Shown one piece after another: positions 1 through 6,696 of a DNA stretch of 25,340 bases. The notes under the pieces were generated by a model. The model searched no databases and was not told the origin of the DNA. It saw only the letters and a program-made list of their open reading frames with translations. Position 1 is the stretch's first letter; the number at the start of each line of letters is the position of its first letter. A program made the position numbers and the translations under genes. Source of the DNA: UBA4615 sp044371545 (GTDB taxonomy: Bacteria > Pseudomonadota > Gammaproteobacteria > Burkholderiales > Burkholderiaceae_E); the NCBI GenBank assembly GCA_044371545.1, contig JBILTM010000054.1, positions 1 to 25,340 of the forward strand. The letters run 5' to 3'.

Positions 1-106
1 AGTCACGCTGATCGCGCCGATCGCGATGGAGCAGGGCCTGCGCTTCGCGATCCGCGAGGGCGGCCGCACCGTCGGTGCAGGCGTCGTCGCCAAGATCATC
101 GAGTAA
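1..106 (+). CDS. tuf: Elongation factor Tu, C-terminal end (partial)
   Basis: This is the last 34 codons of EF-Tu, the GTPase that delivers aminoacyl-tRNA to the ribosomal A site. Reading from base 2, the peptide contains MEQGLRFAIREGG and ends VVAKIIE before TAA at 104-106, which matches the beta-barrel domain 3 end of bacterial EF-Tu. The gene is cut by the window edge, so the GTPase domain is not visible. It lies 84 bases upstream of rpsJ, the usual tuf-rpsJ order at the head of the S10 cluster in many proteobacteria. The family call is firm. Whether this is one of two tuf copies cannot be judged here. Confidence 0.95.
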   Translation, partial: VTLIAPIAMEQGLRFAIREGGRTVGAGVVAKIIE

Positions 107-166
107 CGAAGCGAAGACTTCGTAGCGACTCATCCCCGGGGTGGCCTCCAGCGGCACGGCCACTCC
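106..166 (+). promoter_or_regulatory. Two hairpins in the tuf-rpsJ spacer
   Basis: Bases 106-111 (ACGAAG) pair with 118-123 (CTTCGT) around a 6-base loop and overlap the tuf stop codon. Bases 138-146 (GGGGTGGCC) pair with 158-166 (GGCCACTCC), nine pairs including one G-U, around an 11-base loop. The sequence after the second hairpin is only CTCTTTAT, so it is a weak intrinsic terminator at best. It could equally be a leader structure or attenuator in front of rpsJ. The structures are seen; any role is inferred. Confidence 0.35.
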
Positions 167-190
167 ACCGCTCTTTATCGAGGAATCGAG

Positions 191-502
191 ATGCAGAACC
201 AGAAGATCCGGATCCGCCTGAAGGCCTTCGACTACAAGCTGATCGACCAGTCGGCCGCCGAGATCGTCGACACCGCCAAGCGCACCGGCGCGGTGGTCCG
301 CGGCCCGGTGCCGCTGCCCACGCGCATCCAGCGCTACGACGTGCTGCGCTCGCCGCACGTGAACAAGACCTCGCGCGACCAGTTCGAGATCCGCACCCAC
401 CAGCGCCTGATGGACATCGTCGATCCGACCGACAAGACGGTCGACGCGCTGATGAAGCTCGACCTGCCGGCAGGCGTGGACGTCGAGATCAAGCTGCAGT
501 GA
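191..502 (+). CDS. rpsJ: 30S ribosomal protein S10
   Basis: This is a 103-residue S10, a protein of the 30S head that also binds NusB in transcription antitermination. The sequence starts MQNQKIRIRLKAFDYKLID, carries the conserved GPVPLPTRI segment and an HVNKTSRDQFEIRTHQR loop, and has the normal length. GAGGAA lies just upstream of the ATG. The stop TGA (500-502) lies inside the last codons of a convergent minus-strand gene that ends at 489. Normally rplC would follow within tens of bases. Here it begins 5.45 kb later, which leaves rpsJ cut off from the rest of its operon. Confidence 0.98.
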   Translation: MQNQKIRIRLKAFDYKLIDQSAAEIVDTAKRTGAVVRGPVPLPTRIQRYDVLRSPHVNKTSRDQFEIRTHQRLMDIVDPTDKTVDALMKLDLPAGVDVEIKLQ

Positions 503-1076
503 GTTCGCTGGGGCGATCGCGACCCTTCGAGAGGCGCGCGGCGACCGCGATCGTCAGGCCCGCGATGGTCAGTGCGAGCGCGAACCGTCCGCCCGTCTGC
601 AGGAACGCCGCCCACATCCCCGTCAGCGCACCGGCCCGGGGTTCCGGAAAGGTCGACCAGACCGAGGCGATCAGGACGGCCGGCGTGTCCAGCATCACGA
701 GCGCGGCGGCAGGCGGGCAGGCCAGTGCCGCGCGCAGCGGATACTCGCGCAGGCGGCGCGGCGGCCATGCCGACAGCGCGATGGCGATGACCAGCGGCGG
801 CAGCAGCGCATGTCCGGCGGGGGTCGAGGCGGTCGCCCGTCCTCTCGGGTCCGGCCAGTAGACGCGCTCGCCCGATACCACCGCGCGGGCGAGTGTGACG
901 TCGGCGCGCAGGCTCATCCCTGGGCCGGTGCCTACGGCCAGCGAGATCAAGCTGAAGTCCGGAGCGAGCCGCTGTAACGAGAGCGAGAGCGCCGGCAGCA
1001 TCGCGCGCAGGACCGCCTCCCCGGCGACGGCGGCGAGCGCGGTGGCGAGCACGACGGCCAGTGCGGTGCGCCGCAC
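489..1076 (-). CDS. Putative exosortase-associated membrane protein
   Basis: This minus-strand gene of about 195 residues begins at a GTG (1076-1074), 51 bases after the exosortase stop; the frame is open further upstream, so translation could start earlier and overlap that gene. It shows an N-terminal hydrophobic helix (RRTALAVVLATALAAVAGEA), then a polar stretch of roughly 60 residues containing SGERVYWPDPRGR. Three more hydrophobic segments follow, the last near the C-terminus (RFALALTIAGLTIAVAA). A long N-terminal and periplasmic part followed by paired helices resembles the membrane proteins found next to XrtH-type exosortases. I rely on remembered architecture, not an alignment, so the name is tentative. 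Its stop overlaps the 3' end of rpsJ by 14 bases. It probably forms a two-gene operon with the exosortase. Confidence 0.55.
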   Translation of the reverse strand: MRRTALAVVLATALAAVAGEAVLRAMLPALSLSLQRLAPDFSLISLAVGTGPGMSLRADVTLARAVVSGERVYWPDPRGRATASTPAGHALLPPLVIAIALSAWPPRRLREYPLRAALACPPAAALVMLDTPAVLIASVWSTFPEPRAGALTGMWAAFLQTGGRFALALTIAGLTIAVAARLSKGRDRPSELTAA

Positions 1077-1126
1077 GATCCGCGCGGCGGCCGACGGCCC
1101 GGTGCCCGGCGGGCGGGTGCGGGCGA

Positions 1127-1627
1127 TCAGCCCAGCACTCCCACGTGCGGCGCGGCGCCTCGGCGACCCATCCATGCAGTGAAGAACAGCGCCACCGCCG
1201 CAACCATCAGCAGCGGCGCCACCGTACCGTGCAGCAGCGCGAACAACTCGCGGTCGGCACGGTTCGCGAAGAACAGCGCGACGATCCGTACCTGGTTGAG
1301 TCCGAACACCACGACGGCTCCGATCGCGAGGCCGGCGAGTCGCGACCGCAGGGGGAGCGGCGCCGCGGCGAGCGCAGCGGCGAGAAGCAGCAGCACGTCC
1401 ACCCCCTCGCAACCCGCCAGGACGTTCAGTCCTCCGCCCTCGGCGAGCAGTCTCGAACCGGAGGCTCGCACTCCGATGGACGGGGCGATCGCATCGATCA
1501 CGGTGGCCGCCGTCGACACCGTCAACCGGTCGACCACGAATCGCTCGACGCCGGAACCTCGCGCGGACTCGTAGCCCCACCAGAGCATCGCGAAGGTCAG
1601 CAGGAACCCCAGCACTCGCCGCGTCAT
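1127..1627 (-). CDS. Short exosortase, XrtH/XrtM-like
   Basis: This 166-residue polytopic membrane protein has the exosortase catalytic signature. The putative nucleophile is Cys in LAGCEGVDVLLLLAAALAA, the Arg lies in LNQVRIVALFF, and the His in LLHGTVAP, in that order and each at a membrane segment. Exosortases are transpeptidase-like enzymes that recognise and process C-terminal sorting tails (PEP-CTERM and relatives) at the inner membrane. The short length and the AGC-x-GV and LN-x-VRI spacing resemble XrtH or XrtM rather than the long XrtA/EpsH proteins. I chose the ATG at 1627-1625; a TTG at 1639 would add four residues. It is divergent from a gene encoding a protein with a plausible sorting tail. 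Exosortase family membership is well supported; the subtype is inferred. Confidence 0.85.
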   Translation of the reverse strand: MTRRVLGFLLTFAMLWWGYESARGSGVERFVVDRLTVSTAATVIDAIAPSIGVRASGSRLLAEGGGLNVLAGCEGVDVLLLLAAALAAAPLPLRSRLAGLAIGAVVVFGLNQVRIVALFFANRADRELFALLHGTVAPLLMVAAVALFFTAWMGRRGAAPHVGVLG

Positions 1628-1657
1628 TGCCCGTTCCAACGCGCCCGTCCGAAGCGC

Positions 1658-1686
1658 AGCCTATCGATGCGGCTGCCGGGCTGCAA
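1658..1686 (-). promoter_or_regulatory. Candidate promoter for the exosortase pair
   Basis: On the minus strand TTGCAG (1686-1681) and TAGGCT (1663-1658) are separated by 17 bases and would start transcription about 25 bases before the exosortase ATG. Each hexamer matches the sigma70 consensus at only three of six positions, including the most conserved ones. This is a position-supported but weak candidate. Confidence 0.25.
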
Positions 1687-1775
1687 TGAGCCGATCGGAC
1701 TGCGACGGCGTCTCGCGGCGGTCGTGCGAGCGTCCGATCATCGACCCGTTGCCGTTCCGAGCGTGGGGGTCTCCG

Positions 1776-2594
1776 GTGCGAGTCGAGTCGAGGGCGTTGT
1801 GCGTCGGCACCGCGCTCGTCAGTCTGCTCTTCGTCTCAGCGCCCATCGGCGCGGTGGCGATGACCACGGCGAGCTTCGCGCCCGCCGCCGACACGACGAT
1901 CTTCCACGGCGGCTCGACCTCCTTCGACGACGTCGCCGACGGCTCCGGCGCGCATGTGTGGACCTCGACCCTGGCCTCCGGCACGTTCCGACGTGCGTTG
2001 CTGCGGTTCGACCTGTCCTCGATTCCGCCAGGCGCCGTCATCCGGGAGGTCCGACTGACGCTCTACCAGAGCCGCAGCCGGACCGAGCATCCCGTCGCGG
2101 TGCACCGGCTGCTGTCCTCGTGGGGCGAAGGCGCGTCCAACGGCGGCGACGCGGGCGTGGGCGCCGCCGCGCAGACCGGCGATGCAACGTGGATCCGGCG
2201 TCTCCATCCGGGAGCGCCCTGGGCCGCACCGGGCGGCGACTTCGCGGTTGCGCTCAGCACGTCGAGGGTCGTCCCCAACGTCGCCGGGCTGTTCGTCGAG
2301 TGGCCGTCCACCCCGGCGATGGTCGCCGACGTGCAACAGTGGGTCGATGCCCCCGCGTCGAACCACGGCTGGATCCTGATCGGCGACGAGGTGAACTCAC
2401 AGAGCGCGAAGCGGTTCTCGAGCCGCAACGAGTCGGCGGCCGCGGTCAGGCCGCGGCTCGTCGTCGACTACGAGCCGGCTCCGGCCCCCGGCGCGGCCGA
2501 CGGCGAAGTGCCGTTCCCGCCCTGGGTGCTGCTGTCGCTGGCGGGGCTGCTCGCCGCGGGGCTCGCCCGACGTCGCGTCCGCCAGGCCACATGA
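1776..2594 (+). CDS. Exported DNRLRE-like protein with VPFPPW C-terminal sorting tail
   Basis: The product is about 272 residues from the GTG at 1776, which has a G-rich stretch in front and places a signal peptide (ALCVGTALVSLLFVSAPIGA) at the N-terminus. An in-frame ATG at 1686 would bury that signal. The body looks like a DNRLRE/CBM96-type beta-sandwich: TTIFHGG near the start, RRALLRFDLSSIPPGAVIRE, LYQSRS, HRLLSSWGEGAS, GDATWIRR and a closing HGWILIGDE. Such domains occur in secreted and surface carbohydrate-associated proteins. The end has a sorting-signal architecture: a Pro-containing motif VPFPPW, a hydrophobic helix (VLLSLAGLLAAGLA) and an RRRVR cluster. It is divergent from the exosortase gene, so it is the obvious candidate substrate. 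Domain naming is from pattern recognition and is moderately sure. Confidence 0.75.
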   Translation: MRVESRALCVGTALVSLLFVSAPIGAVAMTTASFAPAADTTIFHGGSTSFDDVADGSGAHVWTSTLASGTFRRALLRFDLSSIPPGAVIREVRLTLYQSRSRTEHPVAVHRLLSSWGEGASNGGDAGVGAAAQTGDATWIRRLHPGAPWAAPGGDFAVALSTSRVVPNVAGLFVEWPSTPAMVADVQQWVDAPASNHGWILIGDEVNSQSAKRFSSRNESAAAVRPRLVVDYEPAPAPGAADGEVPFPPWVLLSLAGLLAAGLARRRVRQAT

Positions 2595-2756
2595 ACGAAC
2601 GGTGCGCGTGCGCCCTGCCCGCCGATGGCCCGAAGGTCGATCGGCACTGCGCCGAACCGACCAACGGGATCGCTCGCGCCGTCCCGATCCGGCTGCGATG
2701 CCCGCCCTAGCCTGTATCGGCCGTTCGTTGACCCTCCACGAAGGAGTACCCGCTTC
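2595..2756 (+). promoter_or_regulatory. Spacer before phoX with ribosome binding site
   Basis: This 162-base spacer separates the sorting-tail protein from phoX. AAGGAG at 2741-2746 is a strong Shine-Dalgarno sequence ten bases before the ATG and fixes that start, although the frame stays open upstream. I found no convincing promoter hexamers, terminator or Pho box in the spacer. Confidence 0.5.
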
Positions 2757-4844
2757 ATGAAGAATCCCAAGTTCCACCCCGCCAACGATCTGCCGCTCGG
2801 CCCGCCGAACGGCGAGTCGATCGCCGATCTGATCGAGCGCGGCGAGAATCCGCGCCGCACCTTCCTGAAGGGATCGGCGGCGATGTCGATGGCGACCCTG
2901 CTCGGCGGCGGGCTGGCGACGATGTCCGGCCGCGCCAACGCCTACGTGCCGTCGGGCGCGCCCGTCGGCGGGCTCGGCTTCACGCCGGTTCCGCCCTCGG
3001 TCATTCCGGTCGCCGACCGGGTGACCGTGCCGACCGGCTACTCGGTATCGGTGCTCATCGCCTGGGGCGACCCGGTCGTCGCGGGCGCGCCGCAGTACAA
3101 CCCGAACCTGCCGAACCCCTCGACTGACCAGGAGCGTCAGTACGGCATGCACGTCGACGGGATGCACTTCTTCCCGTTCTCCTCGCGCGGCCAGGCGTCG
3201 AACGACCGCGGCCTGCTCGTGGTCAACCACGAGTACACCGATCAGCTCCTGCTGTGGAACCTGACCTCGGCGCCGGCCTCGATCACCCTGGAGCAGGCCC
3301 GCACCTCGCAGGCCGCCCACGGCGTGTCCGTCGTCGAGATCCGGCGCACCGGCGGTCAGTGGCAGGTGGTTCCGAACTCGCCGTACAACCGCCGCATCAC
3401 CGGCAATACCCCCTGCTCGATCAGCGGTCCGGCAGCCGGCGATGCGCTGATGCGGACCGCGGCCGATCCGAGCGGCACGTCGGTGCTCGGTACGCTGAAC
3501 AACTGCGCGCACGGCTACACGCCCTGGGGTACCTACCTGACCTGCGAGGAGAACTGGAACGGCTACTTCGGCAGCAAGACCCCGGCATCGGACCCCAACC
3601 TGGTTCTCAGCGGTCCTTCCTACGTGGGCAACACCTCGACCGCCGTCGGGCGGGGCTACCGCCGCTACGGCGTCACCAACGGAGGCTTCGGCTACCGCTG
3701 GCACGAGGTCGATGATCGTTTCGACGTCACGCTCAACCCCAACGAGCCGCACCGTTTCGGCTGGGTCGTCGAGATCGACCCCTTCACCCCGGGGAGCGTG
3801 CCGGTCAAGCGCACCGCGCTCGGCCGCATCAAGCACGAGAGCGCGCAGTACGTGGTCGGTGCGGACAACACGCTGGCGCTCTACACCGGCGACGACGAGC
3901 GCAACGACTACCTGTACAAGTTCGTCGCCTCGGCGAAGTACAACCCGGCGGTACGGTCCGCGAACCGCAACCTGCTGGATGCGGGCACGCTGTACGTGGC
4001 CCGGTTCAACAGCGACGGCACGGGCACCTGGTTGCCGCTCGTCCACGGGCAGAACGGCCTGACGGCGGCGAACGGCTTCGCGAACCAGGCCGAGGTGCTG
4101 ATCAAGACCCGGCAGGCCGGGGACCGGGTCGGCGCGACGATGATGGACCGGCCCGAGTGGATCGCCGCCCATCCGGTGACCCGCGAGATGTACCTCACGC
4201 TGACCAACAACACCCGGCGCGGCTCGAACCCTCCGTCCTCGAACGCCATCGACGGCTCGACATCCGGCGGCGGTGCGCGTCCCCCGGTCGATGCAGCCAA
4301 CCCCCGGTCGAACAACATCTACGGCCACATCATCCGCTGGCGCGAGGCGGGCGACGATCCTGGCGCGACCACCTTCGAGTGGGACATCTTCGTCCGTGCG
4401 GGCGACAGCCTGAACGCGAACGCGAACCTGCAGGGCGACATCAACGGCGACGACTTCGGCGCGCCGGACGGCCTGTGGTTCGACGGCGACGGCCGGCTCT
4501 GGATCCAGACCGACCAGCAGGGCGACGCCACCGGCGACTGGGTCAACATCGGCGCCAACTCGATGCTGGCCGCCGATCCCTCGACGCGCGAAGTCCGCCG
4601 CTTCCTCACCAGCCCGCCGAACTGCGAGGTCACCGGCGTGTGCGGTACGCCGGACGGCCGCACGATGTTCGTCGGCATCCAGCATCCCGGAGAGGACTGG
4701 GCCGGCAGCTTCACGTCGAAGAGCAGCTGGCCGGACAACGGCAACAACGGCCCGACGACGCTGAGCGTCGGCGGCGCGGTCAAGCCCCGCTCGGCGACGC
4801 TCGTCATCACCCGCACGGGCGGCGGCAAGATCGGCGCGGCCTGA
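2757..4844 (+). CDS. phoX: PhoX-family (DUF839) Tat-exported phosphatase
   Basis: This 695-residue protein belongs to the PhoX family of periplasmic or extracellular alkaline phosphatases, which use iron and calcium to release phosphate from organic esters. A twin-arginine signal is plain: NPRRTFLKGS with the arginines at 33-34, a hydrophobic stretch, and a likely cleavage after ANA near residue 62. Family landmarks follow in order: GMHFFPF, VVNHEYTD, NNCAHGYTPWGTYLTCEENW with Cys at 250 and Glu at 264-265, FGWVVEIDPF, GRIKHE, TGDDERNDYLYKFV, MDRPEW and DGLWFDGDGRLWIQTD. The Cys of CAHG-x-TPWGT corresponds, from memory, to the metal-binding cysteine of characterised PhoX. No C-terminal sorting tail is present. 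The PEP-CTERM gene lies 38 bases downstream, probably in the same transcript. Confidence 0.92.
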   Translation: MKNPKFHPANDLPLGPPNGESIADLIERGENPRRTFLKGSAAMSMATLLGGGLATMSGRANAYVPSGAPVGGLGFTPVPPSVIPVADRVTVPTGYSVSVLIAWGDPVVAGAPQYNPNLPNPSTDQERQYGMHVDGMHFFPFSSRGQASNDRGLLVVNHEYTDQLLLWNLTSAPASITLEQARTSQAAHGVSVVEIRRTGGQWQVVPNSPYNRRITGNTPCSISGPAAGDALMRTAADPSGTSVLGTLNNCAHGYTPWGTYLTCEENWNGYFGSKTPASDPNLVLSGPSYVGNTSTAVGRGYRRYGVTNGGFGYRWHEVDDRFDVTLNPNEPHRFGWVVEIDPFTPGSVPVKRTALGRIKHESAQYVVGADNTLALYTGDDERNDYLYKFVASAKYNPAVRSANRNLLDAGTLYVARFNSDGTGTWLPLVHGQNGLTAANGFANQAEVLIKTRQAGDRVGATMMDRPEWIAAHPVTREMYLTLTNNTRRGSNPPSSNAIDGSTSGGGARPPVDAANPRSNNIYGHIIRWREAGDDPGATTFEWDIFVRAGDSLNANANLQGDINGDDFGAPDGLWFDGDGRLWIQTDQQGDATGDWVNIGANSMLAADPSTREVRRFLTSPPNCEVTGVCGTPDGRTMFVGIQHPGEDWAGSFTSKSSWPDNGNNGPTTLSVGGAVKPRSATLVITRTGGGKIGAA

Positions 4845-4882
4845 ACGGTCCGAGCCTCCCTACACGGAACCAAGGAGTCGAC

Positions 4883-5626
4883 ATGCACTTCACCCGTACG
4901 CTGCTCGCGGTCGCGATCGCCGGCGTGTTCTCCGGCCACGCGATGGCCCAGACCTTCACCACCAATCCCGGGGACCTCGGCGCGGTCCAGCGGCTGGACT
5001 TCGGGGGCGCCGGCCTCGATGCGCTCGGCGTCACCGTCGGATCCGCCGGCGTGGCGTCCTACTCGGTCGGTCCGTTCACGATCTCGAACAGCGGCACCGC
5101 GGTCGTGCTCGGCGAGGGGGGCACGACCCTGCTGGGCGACAACGGCCTGTGGCGAGCCGGTTCGGCCTGGGACAACGCGGGCTCCGGCCCGGCGATCGGC
5201 GCGTTCGTGGATGGCAACCTGAGCGGGGACAACAGCGTCACCTTCGCGCTGCCCAGCGGGTTCACCACCTCGGCGATCGGACTGCACTGGATGTCGGACG
5301 CGACCACGGGACTGCCGCGCGGCACGCTGCAGCTCGAGGTCTTCGACGCCACGGGCGCCTCGCTCGGATCGATCGGGCCGGGGTCCGCTCCCAGCGGAGC
5401 GCCGCTCGGCGAGGACTACGTGAACGGCCGGACGTTCCAGGGCTTCTACAGCGCGACGCCGCAGATCGCGTCGTTCCGGGTGGCCGGGGACTACCACGTG
5501 TACGGCGACGTGGTGTTCGCCCAGCCGATTCCCGAGCCCTCGGAAATCGCCTTCATGCTCGCCGGCCTCGCTGCGGCGGGTGCGGCGGCCCGCCGCCGCC
5601 GGGCTCGCGCGGGCGTCGCCGCCTGA
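4883..5626 (+). CDS. PEP-CTERM sorting domain-containing secreted protein
   Basis: This 247-residue protein has a classic Sec signal peptide (MHFTRTLLAVAIAGVFSGHA, cleavage after AMA at about residue 22) and a textbook PEP-CTERM tail. PEP lies at about 217-219, followed by a hydrophobic helix (IAFMLAGLAAAGAAA) and an RRRRAR cluster. The middle is rich in Gly, Ser and Thr with alternating hydrophobics, consistent with a beta-structured extracellular domain, but I recognise no named domain. AAGGAG (4872-4877) precedes the ATG. PEP-CTERM proteins are processed by exosortases and usually end up in surface or extracellular polymer. Its placement 38 bases after phoX suggests co-expression with that phosphatase. 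Confidence 0.9.
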   Translation: MHFTRTLLAVAIAGVFSGHAMAQTFTTNPGDLGAVQRLDFGGAGLDALGVTVGSAGVASYSVGPFTISNSGTAVVLGEGGTTLLGDNGLWRAGSAWDNAGSGPAIGAFVDGNLSGDNSVTFALPSGFTTSAIGLHWMSDATTGLPRGTLQLEVFDATGASLGSIGPGSAPSGAPLGEDYVNGRTFQGFYSATPQIASFRVAGDYHVYGDVVFAQPIPEPSEIAFMLAGLAAAGAAARRRRARAGVAA

Positions 5627-5955
5627 TCGCGCAGGCAGGGCCCCGGCGGGCACGTCGGGGCCCGCCCGCCGCGGAGTCGGCCGCCGCCGGGATGGCGTCT
5701 CCGGCTCCGCCCCCCGCGGCGGGTGCCCTCGGGCTCACGATCGTCCTTCGAACAGTCGCCGTTCCGGCCCTCTCCCCGTCCAGTCTCCTTGCCCGGGGAC
5801 GCTCCGCCCTGGTACATTGCGCTGCCGCTCGCCCTGATGTAAGCTAGCGGGCTTTCCGTCATCGGCGCCCAGCGCCGTCGCGGCATCCGCGGACCGGGCG
5901 AGCCTGCCCGACGCGAACCACACCCGGTCAATCGCAACCGGGATCGGAGCAGAAC
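5627..5955 (+). promoter_or_regulatory. 329-base intergenic region with promoter candidates and leader of rplC
   Basis: No gene is evident here. Just after the PEP-CTERM stop, GGGCCCCG (5638-5645) and CGGGGCCC (5656-5663) can form a hairpin without a T-tract. Two sigma70-like candidates follow. TTGCCC (5789-5794), 18 bases, TACATT (5813-5818) matches four of six at each box. TTGCGC (5817-5822), 17 bases, TAAGCT (5840-5845) matches three of six at each. A leader of about 100 bases with short self-complementary pieces then reaches rplC, whose GGAG lies at 5946-5949. This region probably restarts transcription of the ribosomal genes after the inserted block. Confidence 0.45.
5638..5663 (+). terminator. 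GC hairpin after the PEP-CTERM gene (possible terminator)
   Basis: An 8-base perfect inverted repeat (GGGCCCCG and CGGGGCCC) with a 10-base loop begins 11 bases after the stop of the PEP-CTERM gene. There is no run of T after it, so intrinsic termination would be weak. Its position at the junction between the accessory block and the ribosomal genes is what makes a terminator role plausible. Confidence 0.3.
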
Positions 5956-6684
5956 ATGAGCCTTGGCCTTGTGGGACGCAAGGTCGGCATGATGCGCATC
6001 TTCACGGACGACGGCGACGCCGTTCCCGTGACGGTGCTCGACGTGTCGAACAACCGCGTCGCCCAGATCAAGACCGTCGAGTCCGACGGCTATTCCGCGG
6101 TGCAGGTCGCCTACGGCGAGCGCCGCGCCACCCGTGTCACCAAGCCGGTTGCCGGGCACTTCGCGAAGGCGGGCGTGCAGGCGGGCAGCGACCTGCGCGA
6201 GTTCCGCGTCGCCGCCGACAAGCTGGGCGACCTGAAGCCGGGCGCCGTCCTCCCCGCGGGCATGTTCGCCGCCGGCCAGAAGGTCGACGTCGCGGGCACC
6301 TCGATCGGCAAGGGCTTCACCGGCACGATCAAGCGCCACAACTTCAACTCCGGCCGCGCCTCGCACGGCAACTCGCGTTCGCACAACGTGCCGGGCTCGA
6401 TCGGCATGGCGCAGGATCCGGGCCGGGTGTTCCCCGGCAAGCGGATGTCGGGCCACATGGGCGACGTCGCCAAGACGATCCAGAACCTCGAGATCGCGCG
6501 CGTCGACGCCGAGCGCGGCCTGCTGCTCGTCAGGGGCGCGGTCCCGGGCGCCAAGGGCGGCGCCGTCGTCGTGACCCCCGCGATCAAGACCCCGCTGGCC
6601 AAGGGCGGCGTGCCGCGTCCGCCGAAGGCGGCGGCGCCCGCGTCGGCCAAGCCGACGAACCCGGCCAAGGCCGGCAAGAAGTAA
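5956..6684 (+). CDS. rplC: 50S ribosomal protein L3
   Basis: This 242-residue L3 is one of the first proteins to bind 23S rRNA during 50S assembly and reaches towards the peptidyl transferase centre. It begins MSLGLVGRKVGMMRIFTDDG and contains GKGFTGTIKRHNF, HGNSRSHNVPGSIG and GKRMSGHMG, all diagnostic. Compared with the E. coli protein of about 209 residues it carries roughly 30 extra C-terminal residues rich in Ala, Pro and Lys, likely disordered. It is the first gene after the accessory block, so its upstream gap must supply the promoter for the remaining S10 genes. Confidence 0.97.
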   Translation: MSLGLVGRKVGMMRIFTDDGDAVPVTVLDVSNNRVAQIKTVESDGYSAVQVAYGERRATRVTKPVAGHFAKAGVQAGSDLREFRVAADKLGDLKPGAVLPAGMFAAGQKVDVAGTSIGKGFTGTIKRHNFNSGRASHGNSRSHNVPGSIGMAQDPGRVFPGKRMSGHMGDVAKTIQNLEIARVDAERGLLLVRGAVPGAKGGAVVVTPAIKTPLAKGGVPRPPKAAAPASAKPTNPAKAGKK

Positions 6685-6696
6685 GGGGCCGAACGC

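Noticed and set aside
1061..2710. A 549-codon plus-strand open frame across the exosortase and DNRLRE genes
   Set aside because: It is Arg-rich and repetitive, without domain features, and conflicts with two better-supported genes.
2595..2756. Possible Pho box before phoX (CTGTATCGG and nearby bases)
   Set aside because: Only fragments resemble the PhoB site; there is no pair of direct repeats with the right spacing.
2397..4685. A 762-codon open frame on the minus strand opposite phoX
   Set aside because: Composition is Arg/Val/Asp/Ala-rich with no domain pattern; it is the antisense shadow of a well-supported PhoX gene in GC-rich DNA.
1..6000. Contig misassembly joining an unrelated segment to the ribosomal cluster
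   Set aside because: tuf-rpsJ on one side and rplC onward on the other are the correct neighbours of one operon, so a chimera would need two matching errors. Read mapping should still confirm it.
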